Shown: positions 21,114 through 32,152 of the stretch, piece after piece
Layout of the letters: the number at the start of each line of letters is the position of its first letter
How positions within the stretch are numbered: position 1 is the stretch's first letter
DNA from: Fragilaria crotonensis
Taxonomy: Eukaryota > Bacillariophyta > Fragilariophyceae > Fragilariales > Fragilariaceae
DNA: 64,000 nt
Reading direction: 5' to 3'
Assembly: GCA_022925895.1 (NCBI GenBank)
Contig: JAKSYS010000001.1
Coordinates: 662,434 to 726,433 of the forward strand
Notes under the pieces: model-generated
What the model was told of the DNA's origin: nothing
The model's input: only the letters and a program-made list of their open reading frames with translations
The model's database searches: none
Position numbers and translations under genes: made by a program

Positions 21114-22823
21114 ATGAAGCTCTCATTTGCATCGTTGCTCCTGTTCGCCCTCTTGGGGCTCAAGACAGTCGTACCCGCCAATGGTCAGCCGGTGCAGCCC
21201 TTCGACGACGGCGGACAGCCATTCCACGACGGCGTCGGCATATTCGACGCTGCCGAAGAAGTTGAACAGGACAAGTACATTATAGGGTACCATAACCAAA
21301 TGGGGCTTGATAAGGCTAGGTCCCGCGCCAAAGCCGTCCGCCACAACTTCCCCAACTACAAGGCAATCGCAACAACAATGAAGCCGAACGAAGTCGAGGC
21401 CCTCAAACTTGACCCGAACATCGCATATGTTGAGCGCGACTACAAGCGCCATTTCATCGGTCTTCGCGGTGGCGGTACGAACTCCGTCCCATCGTCGCCA
21501 AACCACAGGAGGCTCGCCGAGGTCAAACCGTACGGCATTGGGATGGTCCAAGCTGACGAGGTATCCTTCAATACCACGTCCCCTATCAAAGTTTGCATTA
21601 TAGACTCTGGCTACAACTTGGGCCACGAAGACCTTCCCTCAAGTGGTGTCGACGGCATGTCTTATGTTGATACAGGTGTCTGGTCCCAAGATACGCTTGG
21701 CCATGGCACGCATGTCGCTGGGACGATCGTTGCTATCGGCAAAAATGATATGGGCGTCGTCGGCGTTAGTCCTGGCGTTAAGCTCCACATCGTGCGGGTG
21801 TTTGGCGATGTTGATTTCTACTCGTCCACCCTCGTTGCCGCTCTGAATACTTGCAGAGCTGCTGGTGCCAAAATCGTCAGCATGAGTTTGGGAGGGCCTG
21901 ATCGAAGCAAGACTGAATTAAATGCATTCAATGCTGCAAGCAAGGCGGGCGTGCTCTCCATTGCTGCCGCCGGGAATGAAGGAGACACCTCCTACTGGTT
22001 TCCCGCTTCGTACAGCTCAGTCGTTTCCGTTGCCGCCATTGACTCAAGCAAGACCATCGCATCCTTCTCCCAGCAGAACGATCAGGTGGATTTGGCGGCT
22101 CCGGGTGTCGATGTCCTGTCGACCGTGCCAATGGGCAATGGGAGGGCAGGATCTTTGGTCGTTGCCGGGATGAGCTACGAAATCAGGGCAATGGAGGCCT
22201 CTGCGATCAATACCGCAACCGGTCCCCTGTTCATATGCAATCATATCGATGGACTAGGCAGCCCAGGAGACTGTGAAGGTGCTTCCAACAAAGTTTGCGT
22301 CATCAAGCGTGGGAGTATTGCCTTTGCTGCGAAGGTCGAGGAATGCCAGAGTTGGGGGGGACTTGGTGTCATCATCTACAACAACGTAGAGGGCTTATTT
22401 TTAGGCACCCTCGGTGACCCCTCCACAGCAGTCATCCCTGCTGTCAGCATGTCCGACACCGATGGCGCAGCACTTGTCAATATGGCGGGCACATCAGCCA
22501 CTCTTTCTGTTGTAGTGACCAATTATGACTATTATGATGGCACTTCCATGGCGACGCCACACGTGTCGGGTGTGGCGGCTCTGGTCTGGAGCCGCTACCC
22601 TGCCTGCACCAAGCAGAACATCATTAACGCCCTTTTCGTCACTGCGATGGACCTGGGTACCGAAGGGCGGGATGACACCTATGGTTACGGCCTCATCCAA
22701 GCCAAGGCGGCCTCCGACTACTTGTCAAAGGGCTGCTGTACTGCAAAAGGTCGAACATGTACGGTTACCTTAAACTGCTGCAGTGGTACTTGGCAAGGAA
22801 AAAAGAAGAAGACTTGCAAGTAG
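21114..22823 (+). CDS. Secreted subtilisin-like serine protease with PA insert
   Basis: A 569-residue preproenzyme of peptidase family S8. Residues 1-24 are a signal peptide (MKLSFASLLLFALLGLKTVV, then ANG). Residues about 50-110 form an inhibitor-I9-like propeptide (KYIIGYHNQ ... NIAYVERDY). The catalytic domain has Asp164 (IIDSGY), His198 (GHGTHVAGT), the oxyanion Asn288 (AAGNEG) and Ser478 (GTSMATPHVSG), all present. A protease-associated insert lies at about 345-470 (KRGSIAFAAKVEECQSWGGLGVI), the usual place in plant-type subtilases. The C-terminal 30 residues are basic and hold six cysteines with two CC pairs. No frame break is seen. The product is probably exported; its substrate is unknown. 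Confidence 0.93.
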   Translation: MKLSFASLLLFALLGLKTVVPANGQPVQPFDDGGQPFHDGVGIFDAAEEVEQDKYIIGYHNQMGLDKARSRAKAVRHNFPNYKAIATTMKPNEVEALKLDPNIAYVERDYKRHFIGLRGGGTNSVPSSPNHRRLAEVKPYGIGMVQADEVSFNTTSPIKVCIIDSGYNLGHEDLPSSGVDGMSYVDTGVWSQDTLGHGTHVAGTIVAIGKNDMGVVGVSPGVKLHIVRVFGDVDFYSSTLVAALNTCRAAGAKIVSMSLGGPDRSKTELNAFNAASKAGVLSIAAAGNEGDTSYWFPASYSSVVSVAAIDSSKTIASFSQQNDQVDLAAPGVDVLSTVPMGNGRAGSLVVAGMSYEIRAMEASAINTATGPLFICNHIDGLGSPGDCEGASNKVCVIKRGSIAFAAKVEECQSWGGLGVIIYNNVEGLFLGTLGDPSTAVIPAVSMSDTDGAALVNMAGTSATLSVVVTNYDYYDGTSMATPHVSGVAALVWSRYPACTKQNIINALFVTAMDLGTEGRDDTYGYGLIQAKAASDYLSKGCCTAKGRTCTVTLNCCSGTWQGKKKKTCK

Positions 22824-23315
22824 TTCCCACCTCGATCCCGTTCAACAGTGTCTTTACGTTTCTTGCATCTTCACGATGAAAAAATGCGAAGCTTCCTTTG
22901 GGTCAGATGCCATACGTTAACAAAAGGGAATGCTTAACAATATCTATGATACTCACAATAGTTTGATTCCTTCTTGCCTTGTGCGCATCGTCGTGGGTCA
23001 TGAATCATGAGCTGTCGTCTCGGTCTGCGGATCGAAAGACTTTATTCAAAGAGATAGTATTGCATACTATACGGACTCAAGGGGATTGTGAAAGGGCATA
23101 CCATCAACACATTTGTCTGTGACCATTTCGTATGAATTCTACAACGTCTGCCTCCTACCATGTACAGCCCGTATCGCCCGACGAATGGCACAATGGTGCA
23201 TTGCTGTACTCTTCAACTCTAGAGCAGAAGATCATGGGTACAGATGCATCATCATTCGATGACGCCAGGAAAAAGCCACGTCCCAGACCGCGATCGATGC
23301 ATCCCAACCCACCAC

Positions 23316-23405
23316 TTGACCGTCACACCACGATCATGTTGTCGCAGTTGATTGACTTGCATTCCCATACGTATTGAAAACAGATCTCCGGGTCAACGAG
23401 CCTCC
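23316..23405 (-). pseudogene. Relic fragment of an FAD monooxygenase gene
   Basis: About 90 bp align with 10365-10455 inside FAD monooxygenase copy 1, at roughly 80% identity by eye. Shared blocks include TTGACCGTCACACCAC, ATCATGTTGTCG, ACTTGCATTCCCATA and GATCTCC. No further monooxygenase sequence flanks it, so it is a remnant. The next 150 bp resemble the spacer at 11510-11600, so the relic and its spacer come from a partly deleted duplication of the 10-11.6 kb locus. Confidence 0.75.
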
Positions 23406-23409
23406 TATA

Positions 23410-24300
23410 ACGGAAGTGGCACATTCTATTCATATCATATAATAATGATACGAGGGTACTGTACGCTGTATCAGATACTGGAACACTATGCGATGTACTC
23501 GGAGTACAACGGTACAGGTAGGCTGCACTGCATAAAATGTTCCCTACGCTCTACCGTAGTAGTAAACCCTAAAAGTATTTGACGCTGTACGACCAGTGGA
23601 CATTGGACAGCGGACTCCATGCATGATGCGCATGATTTTACGTGAGATATCTGTATTCTCTATGACATACTCTTCACAATACCACACTACAAACTACACA
23701 CTATACACCAATCTTCAATTACCTTATGGTGGTAGTGTGGTAGAAGGTAGAAGTAGTACTCCATGTGCAGTACTAATCGTTGATGTAGAGGCTCGGATAC
23801 AGACACACTGTGAGTTGTGCTGGATTACAACAACACCAAGAACCAAGACACCAAGTCCTGTCATATTCACACGGGCAGGATGACGATGAGCAATGAGCAT
23901 CGAAGTATGAATGAACAGACAATCGCGTGTGTGTGGACGCAAAAGTGTGTGTGATTCCAATCGCCAGCGACGTAACGACTATCTTCCAGTATTACCGGGG
24001 TACAAGTTGTACCGGTAGTTAGTATAGCACAAGGGAGGGAAGGATGATGTTTTGTTTTACAGTCTGCCATTGACGCTACCCTGATAACTTTCTGCCTACA
24101 CTAAGAAACCACAGCAGCATCCGAAGTCATTCGCCTTCTAACAACGAAACAACGCGGCAGCTGTGCAATCCGGCTAATAATCAATGTTACATTCGTCGTT
24201 AACGTCCTCTGGGACTCAATCAAATTGCGGATGTTTGGTGTGTGCTGTGAGTGGAAGGAACCATCAAGTTGCAAATCGAGATGGTTTACGCGTTCAGAGT
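23410..24300. other. Intergenic spacer with duplicated segment
   Basis: 23430-23560 resembles 11510-11600 (ATGATACGA-G-TACTGT, TACTGGA-ACTA-GCG-TGTAC). The rest is GTA/TAC-rich spacer without a gene I can support. Confidence 0.5.
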
Positions 24301-24311
24301 CTGGTCCGAAT

Positions 24312-25308
24312 CTATAGAAGTGTCTTCAATGCGTTGGCCACGCGGGCGCCGATGATGAGCTGCGACGCTTCGTCATAGTGTTTGTCACACGACAAATCGT
24401 CAGTCGGCACAAATGCAGTCTTGGAAGTGGACGCGACGAAACGTCGCTGCGCCTTCATCACTAAAGATCCGTGCAATGTCGTTTTCGCGACCCAACAACC
24501 CAAGCCAACAATGACAACCGGAATATCCGACGGTCGTTTGAAGGTGGTTGAGTCAACCTTGTACACCTCGCTCCGGACGTTGGCTATGAACTTTGTAAGG
24601 TCCGCTTGGTACCCAAAGGCAGTGGTGTTACTGTAGCTGTCGCTCTCTCCCTGAAACCAAACGATGGCCTTCCATTCCTCCGTATCAGTGTCGATGGTTT
24701 GTTTGATTCTTTTCACTAGTTGGGGCCAAATCAAACCATTCTCTCGAGACCAATTACGCCTGAGTGTTGTCCCACTTGCGACAAGTTTAATCATTCTGAA
24801 TGGACGACCAGAATATACATTGCGTAACACATGTCCACACATGGGCAGAGTTCAGGTCCAAAGATGGAACCGCATTTGGCATATGGACTCAGCGCAGAAT
24901 CTACTGTCCTGGTTTTCCCTTCGGTTCCTGCAACACGATAGTCAACGATACGGTCATACTCGTAGAGGGAGCACGTCACATTTGGAAGTGGCTTCAGGAA
25001 ATCAGATTTCACGTATCCTCCGCGTCGGTATTGAAGTAGTTGGGCAGCTTCGAGTTCGTACGTCGAAATTGGCGTTGGCGGCGACGAGACGGCAGTCTTC
25101 AAGTGATTCGACAAGTTTAGAAGAATCTGATCATCGCTTCCAGTTGACAAGAGACGATTCATCGTTTGATCGAATCGACGGGCAGTCATATTCTTGTCGG
25201 GTCAAAGTATCCCAGCATGTTACTTTGACCGACAAAGAGGAAGTGTGCCATCTTTGCTTCCACCGCAGCAGTCAAAGATAATAAGGCAGGCACCCAAAGG
25301 ATTAACAT
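24312..25308 (-). pseudogene. SASA-domain (sialate O-acetylesterase / CE6-like) secreted esterase, two frame breaks
   Basis: An SGNH-type hydrolase of the SASA family, which removes acetyl groups from sugars or polysaccharides. The reading starts at ATG 25308 with a signal peptide (MLILWVPALLSLTAAVEA), followed at once by the nucleophile block FLFVGQSNMLG. It shifts frame near 25195 and continues as 24835-25189 (ending SIFGPEL), then shifts again near 24835 into 24312-24842. The last piece carries IVWFQGESDS and the catalytic Asp-His block DKHYDEASQLIIGARVANAL. All family blocks are present and in order; only the two single-base shifts break it. It is either a recent pseudogene, an allele, or an intact gene with assembly errors. 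Confidence 0.8.
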
Positions 25309-25309
25309 C

Positions 25310-26600
25310 GGGGAGAATTCTCAATACAAGATACATTTCTAATGAAGAGGTCTGACGCTTATTGCTTCCTGTTTAGTTGCGTCAATTATTTGTAAGCATG
25401 TACCTTGGTGGTTTATCGTGGTAAAAATGAGGCATTCGTATTCGCGTGTGACATGCGTTCGCATCCCAGTTCGCTTTTTATTGGGTGTCACTGCCATGCT
25501 TCTGTTCATCAATCATCATGCCATTCAGCCGTACAGAGTATCATTGACATCTTGCAGTTGTCTTTATTCGTGTCCTTGTTCTTATCCTCGTTCTTCCCGG
25601 ACACGAACCCAGTTCCTCGTGCTCGCAGAATTGATTTCATTTCTCGGTGTGTGTGCCCCACTGCACGCGTTGCCTCCGCCTTGTTACAGGCTCTCGCCTC
25701 TTCTGTCCGTCGTCCATCTGGACACCTACGTGCCACCATGCTCGTCCAGAACACTCGGACCCGCGAAGGCTGATGGGACAGGAAGATTCTATGTGTATAT
25801 TATGACAAACAGACCCCACCAGCAAGTCGGCTCGAAGGTACCTCGTACACCAAGAGGCAGGGTATTTGTGGATGTGTGAGAGCTATTATACCTTTGGACT
25901 GCAGGGAATAACAGGAAGGATCGGGCCACGAGTTTCTCGTCGCAGTTTAGGTAGCAACTGGACTGATGAGTATACTCCGTTTGAGAATTGAGTGCACGTC
26001 GCACGTGTGACTGCCGATGGCCGTGTCTGGTGATGCTGAAACTGTTGGGGGGTTATTCACGATATTGAGAAATCTCCCACTTCAATAATCTGATGAAACG
26101 CCGTGTTGATTGCGTCACATTCGTCCTTGATGATTGCTGGTGTGACACTGAAGGGGCTGCCACTTCATCAGTCCCGTCGGCTTGAAGTCCGGCAGGAACA
26201 TGTTTTATGTTGGGGATTGGAAATCACAAGTAGTCCTGTCAACAAGAGACTACCGGTAGAGCAACTTATAACTTTCAATGTCCTCGCCCTAGTGCCGGCG
26301 AAATTACAGTAAGCGCTGCAGCTTTCTCGATTATTTACCGCTAGGTGCACTGTTGTTAGTTGGATAATGAATGTTTCAATGCATTCCGAGCGAAGGCCAT
26401 CACGGGCACAAGCGTTAAACCATCTGGTCTCAGCACCCTGCATTCCACATGACAACATGGCATGGCACGATAAGCAGGACCTCTGCATTCGCATTTTCTC
26501 TCAACTTTGATGCTCTGAAGTTCGATAGTGCACTTTTTGCGTATATTATAATCACAGTGTCATTGTGTCACAAACGATATCACTCTTGAATACATCGCTC
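25310..26600. other. Intergenic region without a supported gene
   Basis: Two overlapping plus-strand frames (25405-25773 and 25418-25879) are open here, but neither product resembles a known family and each would exclude the other. No mobile-element ends were noticed. Confidence 0.4.
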
Positions 26601-26602
26601 AC

Positions 26603-27835
26603 CTAGCTGGGTGGCTCATTCGACGCATCTGGGCCTGCAAACACCCATTCTCGATACATTTCACTCCAAGGTGGCATATCTTCGTTCCGGTACCTTGCTT
26701 CTGCTCGTCTGGACTGATCCTTGGATATACACTTGACGCGATTCAATCGTCTGGATTCGAATTCGCGTAATGCAAGAATTGCCGCGTCATGGGCGCTAGT
26801 CTCGTCAGTGCTCGATGTTGCGCCTTCATCACGTGCAGCAGCAGTAGCGGTGGCGCATTCCTTCAACAGACGAGACAGAATAGCAGCGTCTTCAAACGCC
26901 ATTGATCCACCTTGCCCATCTGTGGGACGTATGGCATGAGCCGCATCACCAATCAAGGTAATTCGACCCTTCCCTCCCCATTGAGTCTGCTGCTCAAGGT
27001 CAACTACAGACAACTGAGATGACGTGGCCAAGGCACTCAGTGGGCTTGCGTTGAAAACAGCAATGGCCGATTCAATATCGCCTTGGCGTGACGTATCATC
27101 GCCGCCGTTGTTCTTGGATTCTTCTTGGCGATACTCTTCGATCAAGTCTAATGGCGTCGTCACTCCTGCGATGATACCGGGAGCCATGCTGCTGACTGTC
27201 CATGCGAGGATACCAGGCCTTGTCTTGTGAAAATTGAAGTAAAAGAGGAGCAATTTGGATCCGAACACCACCAGTTTTGCGTCAGGAATTTCGGTCAAGA
27301 GGGAATTAAGCGATGGAACAGCAGAGGCATCCACACTACCCCTCCACACGAACGCTCCAGTGGAGACAGGGGGCGGGAGTCCAAGGACATGTGTGCGAAT
27401 GTAGGAATGGACCCCATCGGCTCCGACCAACACAGATCCACGAAGGATACGATTCGAGTTGGAAAATGAAACCCGGACATGATGATCATCCTCGATGACA
27501 TCTTGAATCTTCATTCCAAAATGGATTGCAATCCGGTGGTCTTGCTGAGCTGCCCTCAAGAGCGCATCTCTTACTTCCCACCAAGGCACCATGTAGCTCG
27601 TAGTGAATTCCATTAGAATTCCAATCTTTCGCACCTCCTCCAACACTTGTGGACACATTTCTTGCAGGGCGATCTGCCCGTTTTGAGCTAACCCAAAGGT
27701 CGCCCCACGTCGCTCATGGAGATCTTCGCACTTTTCGATGATATCAATTGTTATCCGATCGCCTTGTCCATTCGATAGTAAGCCCAAGGCACAAGAGAGT
27801 CCAGCTAGGCTGCATCCCACAATGATGACATGCAT
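26603..27835 (-). CDS. FAD-dependent aromatic-ring-type monooxygenase (copy 2)
   Basis: A 410-residue paralogue of the protein at 9509-10726. The Met at 27835 starts the FAD-binding fold directly (MHVIIVGCSLAGLSCALG). Other shared blocks are RRGATFGLAQNGQIALQE (RRGATFGLAPNGQVALRE in copy 1), the GADGVHSYIRTHVLGLPPPV segment and LIGDAAHAIRPTDGQGG. Both proteins end in the same way, WVFAGPDASNEPP here and WIFAGPDAPSEPP in copy 1. The first glycine motif reads GCSLAG instead of GSGLAG, so the second Gly of GxGxxG is Ser. This may weaken FAD binding or be tolerated. The frame is intact. Confidence 0.85.
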   Translation of the reverse strand: MHVIIVGCSLAGLSCALGLLSNGQGDRITIDIIEKCEDLHERRGATFGLAQNGQIALQEMCPQVLEEVRKIGILMEFTTSYMVPWWEVRDALLRAAQQDHRIAIHFGMKIQDVIEDDHHVRVSFSNSNRILRGSVLVGADGVHSYIRTHVLGLPPPVSTGAFVWRGSVDASAVPSLNSLLTEIPDAKLVVFGSKLLLFYFNFHKTRPGILAWTVSSMAPGIIAGVTTPLDLIEEYRQEESKNNGGDDTSRQGDIESAIAVFNASPLSALATSSQLSVVDLEQQTQWGGKGRITLIGDAAHAIRPTDGQGGSMAFEDAAILSRLLKECATATAAARDEGATSSTDETSAHDAAILALREFESRRLNRVKCISKDQSRRAEARYRNEDMPPWSEMYREWVFAGPDASNEPPS

Positions 27836-28604
27836 GATGAAGTGCTCCTTCTTTCAATTTGTGAGTGTTCGTGAATGTTGACGACTGCGTAACTACCACC
27901 AGAATGATTCGCAAGTGTCAACCTGGCGAAGCAACCAGCGTCAATGGCGAACAGTTCCTTTCGGATACTCTCAGTAATACGACATCTATGTACATACACG
28001 TTTCGAGTTTCGACCTACTTCGCCGTAGTCGGGGTCATTCCCGAAATGCACCTCTGTGTGTCTGGTATTGATTGCACCGAGCTGCCAACCCGGCTTTTAG
28101 TACATCAGCCACTTGAGTTTAGGGTGTGGCGATCTTGGATTCGTGGCAGTACCTGACGTCGCGCGCGAACCCCCTCTCGCAAGTACGACATATTCAGATG
28201 TGCATTTTCACGTACTGTACATAGACGAACATCTGTTCAGCATGCGACGACAGGTTAGAGTCAGCGATGCGACCGCACCCAAATGCGTGTCCGAGTTGTG
28301 CTACCTTTCCTTATATCCCATACACCATACCTGTAGAAGCAATATCTCAATGCAATTTTCAGCGTGACGCACAATATGGTGCCATGTTGTAGTGTTTACC
28401 GTAGTCCATGCTAGCCGATAGGCGATAATCCACCATGAGCTAGTTTTTCTAGTTTAGAACTAGTAGTGTCAAGGAAGGAATGGGATGAGAACCAATCTCA
28501 CAAACGTGGCGACTAACTGGAGCGCGCGCTTTGCAGCAACAAAACATTTTCTCAACATGGATAATGACAAGTCGAGACCGGACTCGCGTCGCGCTGTATC
28601 AATT
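27836..28604. other. Spacer between FAD monooxygenase 2 and the PhyH-like gene
   Basis: Short frames only; none supported. It holds the 5' flank of the monooxygenase and the 3' flank of the dioxygenase (both minus strand). Confidence 0.5.
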
Positions 28605-29750
28605 TTAGGTTCGAATGGCGGCGTAATCTTGTGTCTTCATGACCAATTCTGGAAAGAGACTGCCACCGGGCGGGTATGCACCGACATGTTTGGGATTCTG
28701 AATGGTAAAATACAAGAGCACGCGTCGAGTTTGTGATTCGTTGGCGCCGCCAAAATGGAACAATCGGGAATCCATAATCGCACAATCTCCTTTCCGTAAG
28801 GAACTTCGGCGGTATTGACACGTTGCCAACAATTGTTCCTTTTCGAATGGCGACTTTCCAAGCACGTCGTGGCAAGCCAGAGTATTGGTCCGGGGTAGAA
28901 ATATGGTGGGGCCCATGTCATTTTGAATATCTTGGAGTGCCACGAAGACCGTCCAGATCGGAGCATGTTCTGTGTAGCTGCTGTCGGGGTGTATGGATTG
29001 ACTGGCGGATGTTGGGTCACTAATGAGGCTCGAGAACTCATGAAAATTGCCCGTGAGTCCTTCCAGGAGAGATGTAAATAAGTCACCCAGAATGGAGCCG
29101 TCGTGTAGCATGGAAGCCAGAGCGAGTTCAAAGACTCCCTCGTTTCGAAGAAACATATCATATCGGTTTTTTCTGGAGAAGACATTTCCGAATCCCTCCA
29201 AATTAAACGTTTCTTCCTCGTTTACAGTCTCCACGTGGTCCATTGCTGTTGTCTCGGTTGTATCGGATCCCGACAGACGCACGTTGATGAGTTCGAGACA
29301 TTCATCGCACATGGTATCTTTCAAGACTCCATTAATGCGAACGACTCCTTCCTGTTGTAAAGCTTGAGCGAGACAATGGGTCGATACTGATGATACGGCG
29401 AGATCCAAAAGATGGCGATCTGCCACAATGCGTTCGTGTTGAGCGGCCAATTCTCCCTGTTGACGTTGCAAACGACGCATTGTAGACGCAATGACAGAGG
29501 AATCATCAATGTTGTCGTCGTCAACGTTGTTGTTTTTTATTGGGTCAGATATTGTCATCATCTCATCTTCACGCTCATCTTTGTTTGCGAAATGAGGTTC
29601 ATCGTCATAATCGTGATAGTTTTGCATGATTTGAAATTGCTGGAGCAAAGCAAACACATCGCTGGAAAGACCATCCTCGGCCGTAAGGAAATGATCTCCT
29701 TGTTCTTCACTGCTGCAGCTGGTGCAGTTCTCGTTGTCATTATCCTCCAT
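28605..29750 (-). CDS. PhyH-like Fe(II)/2-oxoglutarate dioxygenase
   Basis: A 381-residue protein. The first 110 residues are acidic and Asn-rich and then helical (RRLQRQQGELAAQHERIV). The C-terminal domain shows the iron-binding His254-x-Asp256 (SIHPDSS), a PhyH-style GPTIFLPRTN block near 281-289, the distal His332 (LFHFGGANES) and the 2-oxoglutarate-binding Arg342/343 (TRRVLLYF). This spacing fits the phytanoyl-CoA dioxygenase superfamily. No signal peptide is visible. The substrate is unknown; family members act on fatty acyl, small-molecule or protein substrates. The frame is intact. Confidence 0.85.
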   Translation of the reverse strand: MEDNDNENCTSCSSEEQGDHFLTAEDGLSSDVFALLQQFQIMQNYHDYDDEPHFANKDEREDEMMTISDPIKNNNVDDDNIDDSSVIASTMRRLQRQQGELAAQHERIVADRHLLDLAVSSVSTHCLAQALQQEGVVRINGVLKDTMCDECLELINVRLSGSDTTETTAMDHVETVNEEETFNLEGFGNVFSRKNRYDMFLRNEGVFELALASMLHDGSILGDLFTSLLEGLTGNFHEFSSLISDPTSASQSIHPDSSYTEHAPIWTVFVALQDIQNDMGPTIFLPRTNTLACHDVLGKSPFEKEQLLATCQYRRSSLRKGDCAIMDSRLFHFGGANESQTRRVLLYFTIQNPKHVGAYPPGGSLFPELVMKTQDYAAIRT

Positions 29751-30267
29751 GCTGCGTAATGTTATTGTGAAAATGACTAATTTTGTGTTGTTTGTCGAAT
29801 GTATTCATATTTATGCAGTGCAAAGGATGGCGATCGATCCAATTTCAGCAGCTGTTGCTTCCTGTTTTAAATTTGTTGGTAGATCGTGCTACGTAGACAA
29901 TCCATCAATCGTGTCCACGATGCAGTCTGCAATCTGCAATCTGTTCATTTGTTCTCTCTTGACATTTGACATTGTTGGATGGATGGTGGGAGTGGGAGTT
30001 GGGTGTGTGGTGTGTGCTGTTCGATGAAATTGATGTACAGTATTGTACCAGTACTACTGGTAACAGTATTGTGGGTGCAACACGAGTAACAGTTTGCAGT
30101 ACAGTGACACTCTACCCCGTCTCCCATCAAAAGAAGCTGCCAGCGTGATGAAAGGATGATTGACGAATTCGCCATGTCGTGCGCTGTCAATCGGTCACGT
30201 GTCGTGTGTGTCAATATCATGAATCATTTTATTTCACATCTTCTGCACGAGCTTCTCAGACCGTTCC
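29751..30267. other. Spacer left of the Harbinger element
   Basis: No gene supported. It contains GTA/TAC-rich stretches around 30030-30120, including TACCAGTACTACTGGTA-like palindromic words. Confidence 0.4.
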
Positions 30268-30770
30268 TTAACCTGACACACTGAGTCCGACACATTCGAT
30301 CGGTTTGAATTTTTCCTGCATTTTCGGCCGGCTCGCGGGTCGAGTGTGTCCATTCATCTTAACCAAAAATATTAAGTGTGTCCAACAAACGCAGGTGCGA
30401 ACACACTGGTTTCTACTGTAATTTTGAACAGTGGCAATAGATGCTAGTAGTTTATCGGCACTGTTCGTCATACAGTACCATATGAATGGTAGTAATTCGT
30501 TCGTATACATAGAGTGAAGATGAGCCGAGTTCTTGTTGGAGGGGGCGATTGAGAGAAGAACAATACGACAATAGATCACAACAAAGAACGACGACGACAA
30601 AACGAAGCAGGTGAACGTACGTAGCACACTCGGGATCTTGAAGTGAATTTACGGCGCGCGCCCGTGTTGATTCTACGACTGTTGGCTGGTATGCAGAAAG
30701 AATGGCGCACCAGCAAGAATAGATTCGTCTGAGGCGACCACTATTTTCAATCCAACCAACAGTTCATCAA

Positions 30771-31966
30771 ATGTCGTCTGCTGTTGAATCTGACGCTGAG
30801 GATGACGAGGAGAGGACTGGTGATGGCAACACCCTTCGTATTCCATCTGTCGAGGATTCTGATCCTTCTGGAGAAGAATTTTGGACAACTATGAAATGCT
30901 GAATCAGTTGATGGCGAGTATACGCTGAGTGAGAAAATGTGCCATTATGTGGGCGGTCACATCATGCCGGAACATTGGGTGGCATGCAAAGCAAGCAACC
31001 CTTGTGTTCTATGCAGGGTCAACGACATGCAAATTGGCCCCAACAACAAAGACGGGCAGGGAAGCGGCGACTCTTCAAGCCTACAACAATGCGATTGCTG
31101 ATCTTGACAAATCTCAATTCAATTCGAACGCAATTCTTTTTTTTCGCCAATCATTTAGGGATAAGGAAAAGCCAATGACTGGGTATGCATTGTACAGGTA
31201 CTATTTGGATTCGAGGAGCGCAATGAGGAGTACGATTATTCCATTATTCCCAACGAACTTCAATGAAATGAAGTCAGGAAGAGGTTTTCATGAGTCAGTC
31301 AATGCTGCCTTTACCAATATGTACCGAAAGGAGTTGACCACCAGGGTGAAGGACAGAATGACACAGGAAGAGGCGGATCAGGAGACTCCTCCTATGTTCT
31401 GGGAGTATAAAGAGAAGCCATGGTACTTTGGTCTGGCAGTTAAAGTGTATCGTCGTGATTTGCAGCTGGCGCCGATCACCAACGACGTTGCTGAAGATCC
31501 CTCGAATGCTCCAGTTTGTCGGGCCGTATTGAAACGCCATAAGCAATACAAGTCCCACGGTACTTGTATGGAAATGAAGAAAATGTCGGGCACGAAAAAG
31601 CTAGGAGTTCCAGCAAATGAGGTGCTGGTGATTGATGTCGATGCTGAAGAGGAGAAAGAACATAAGAAGAAGAGGAAGACTTCTTTGTTTGCCGCAAATG
31701 TGATGACTTCGAATCTGACCATACGCATGGGACAGATGCAAGAGTTGAAGGAGGCGCTGAATTTCCTGGACAGGATGCGCCCAATCATTGGTGATGAGGA
31801 GTATGCAAAATTGGCAAAGAAGTACTTGTCGTTCTTGCCTGATCCAGCAACGTTTACAAACGAGGTCACCAGTTCCAAGGATTTGGCAATGGCGATTAAA
31901 AAGGAACCCATGGACGAGGAAGAGGAGGGGGAGAACGATGACGAGGATGATGTTGAGTTGTTGTAG
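30771..31966 (+). pseudogene. Harbinger second ORF (accessory protein), frame-disrupted
   Basis: The long open piece is 30929-31966. Its best upstream extension starts at ATG 30771 (an acidic Ser/Glu/Asp N-terminus) and slips one base near 30893 into a Cys/His-rich segment. In that segment CHYVGGHIMPEHWVAC is followed by CVLC, a likely zinc site. A second slip near 31040-31090 enters the long frame. There a folded-looking region contains NAILFFRQSFRDKEKPMTGY, KPWYFGLAVKVYRRDLQL, a basic patch (KKKRKT) and a very acidic C-terminus. Harbinger transposons carry a Myb-like partner; no Myb repeat is evident here, so this may be a different partner type. Introns instead of slips cannot be excluded. 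Confidence 0.5.
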
Positions 31967-32152
31967 GGGGGTCCTTAAGTTCTAGTACTGGTTTATTTTA
32001 TGAATGATTGTATGGAAATGATAGTAGCTAAACGTTGTCATCCTCGGAGGACTACTACTAATTCATCATATACTAGAACTCGTACCTAGCAATTACGAAT
32101 GATTGCTTACATAGGATACACTACAAGTAGAAGTAGCTAAACGTACAACTAG

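Noticed and set aside
21123-21626. Antisense 167-codon ORF within the subtilase
   Set aside because: It lies wholly over the propeptide and first catalytic block of a well supported gene; it is a codon-bias shadow.
25405-25879. Two overlapping plus-strand ORFs as host genes
   Set aside because: They use different frames of the same DNA, resemble no family and show no clear start context.
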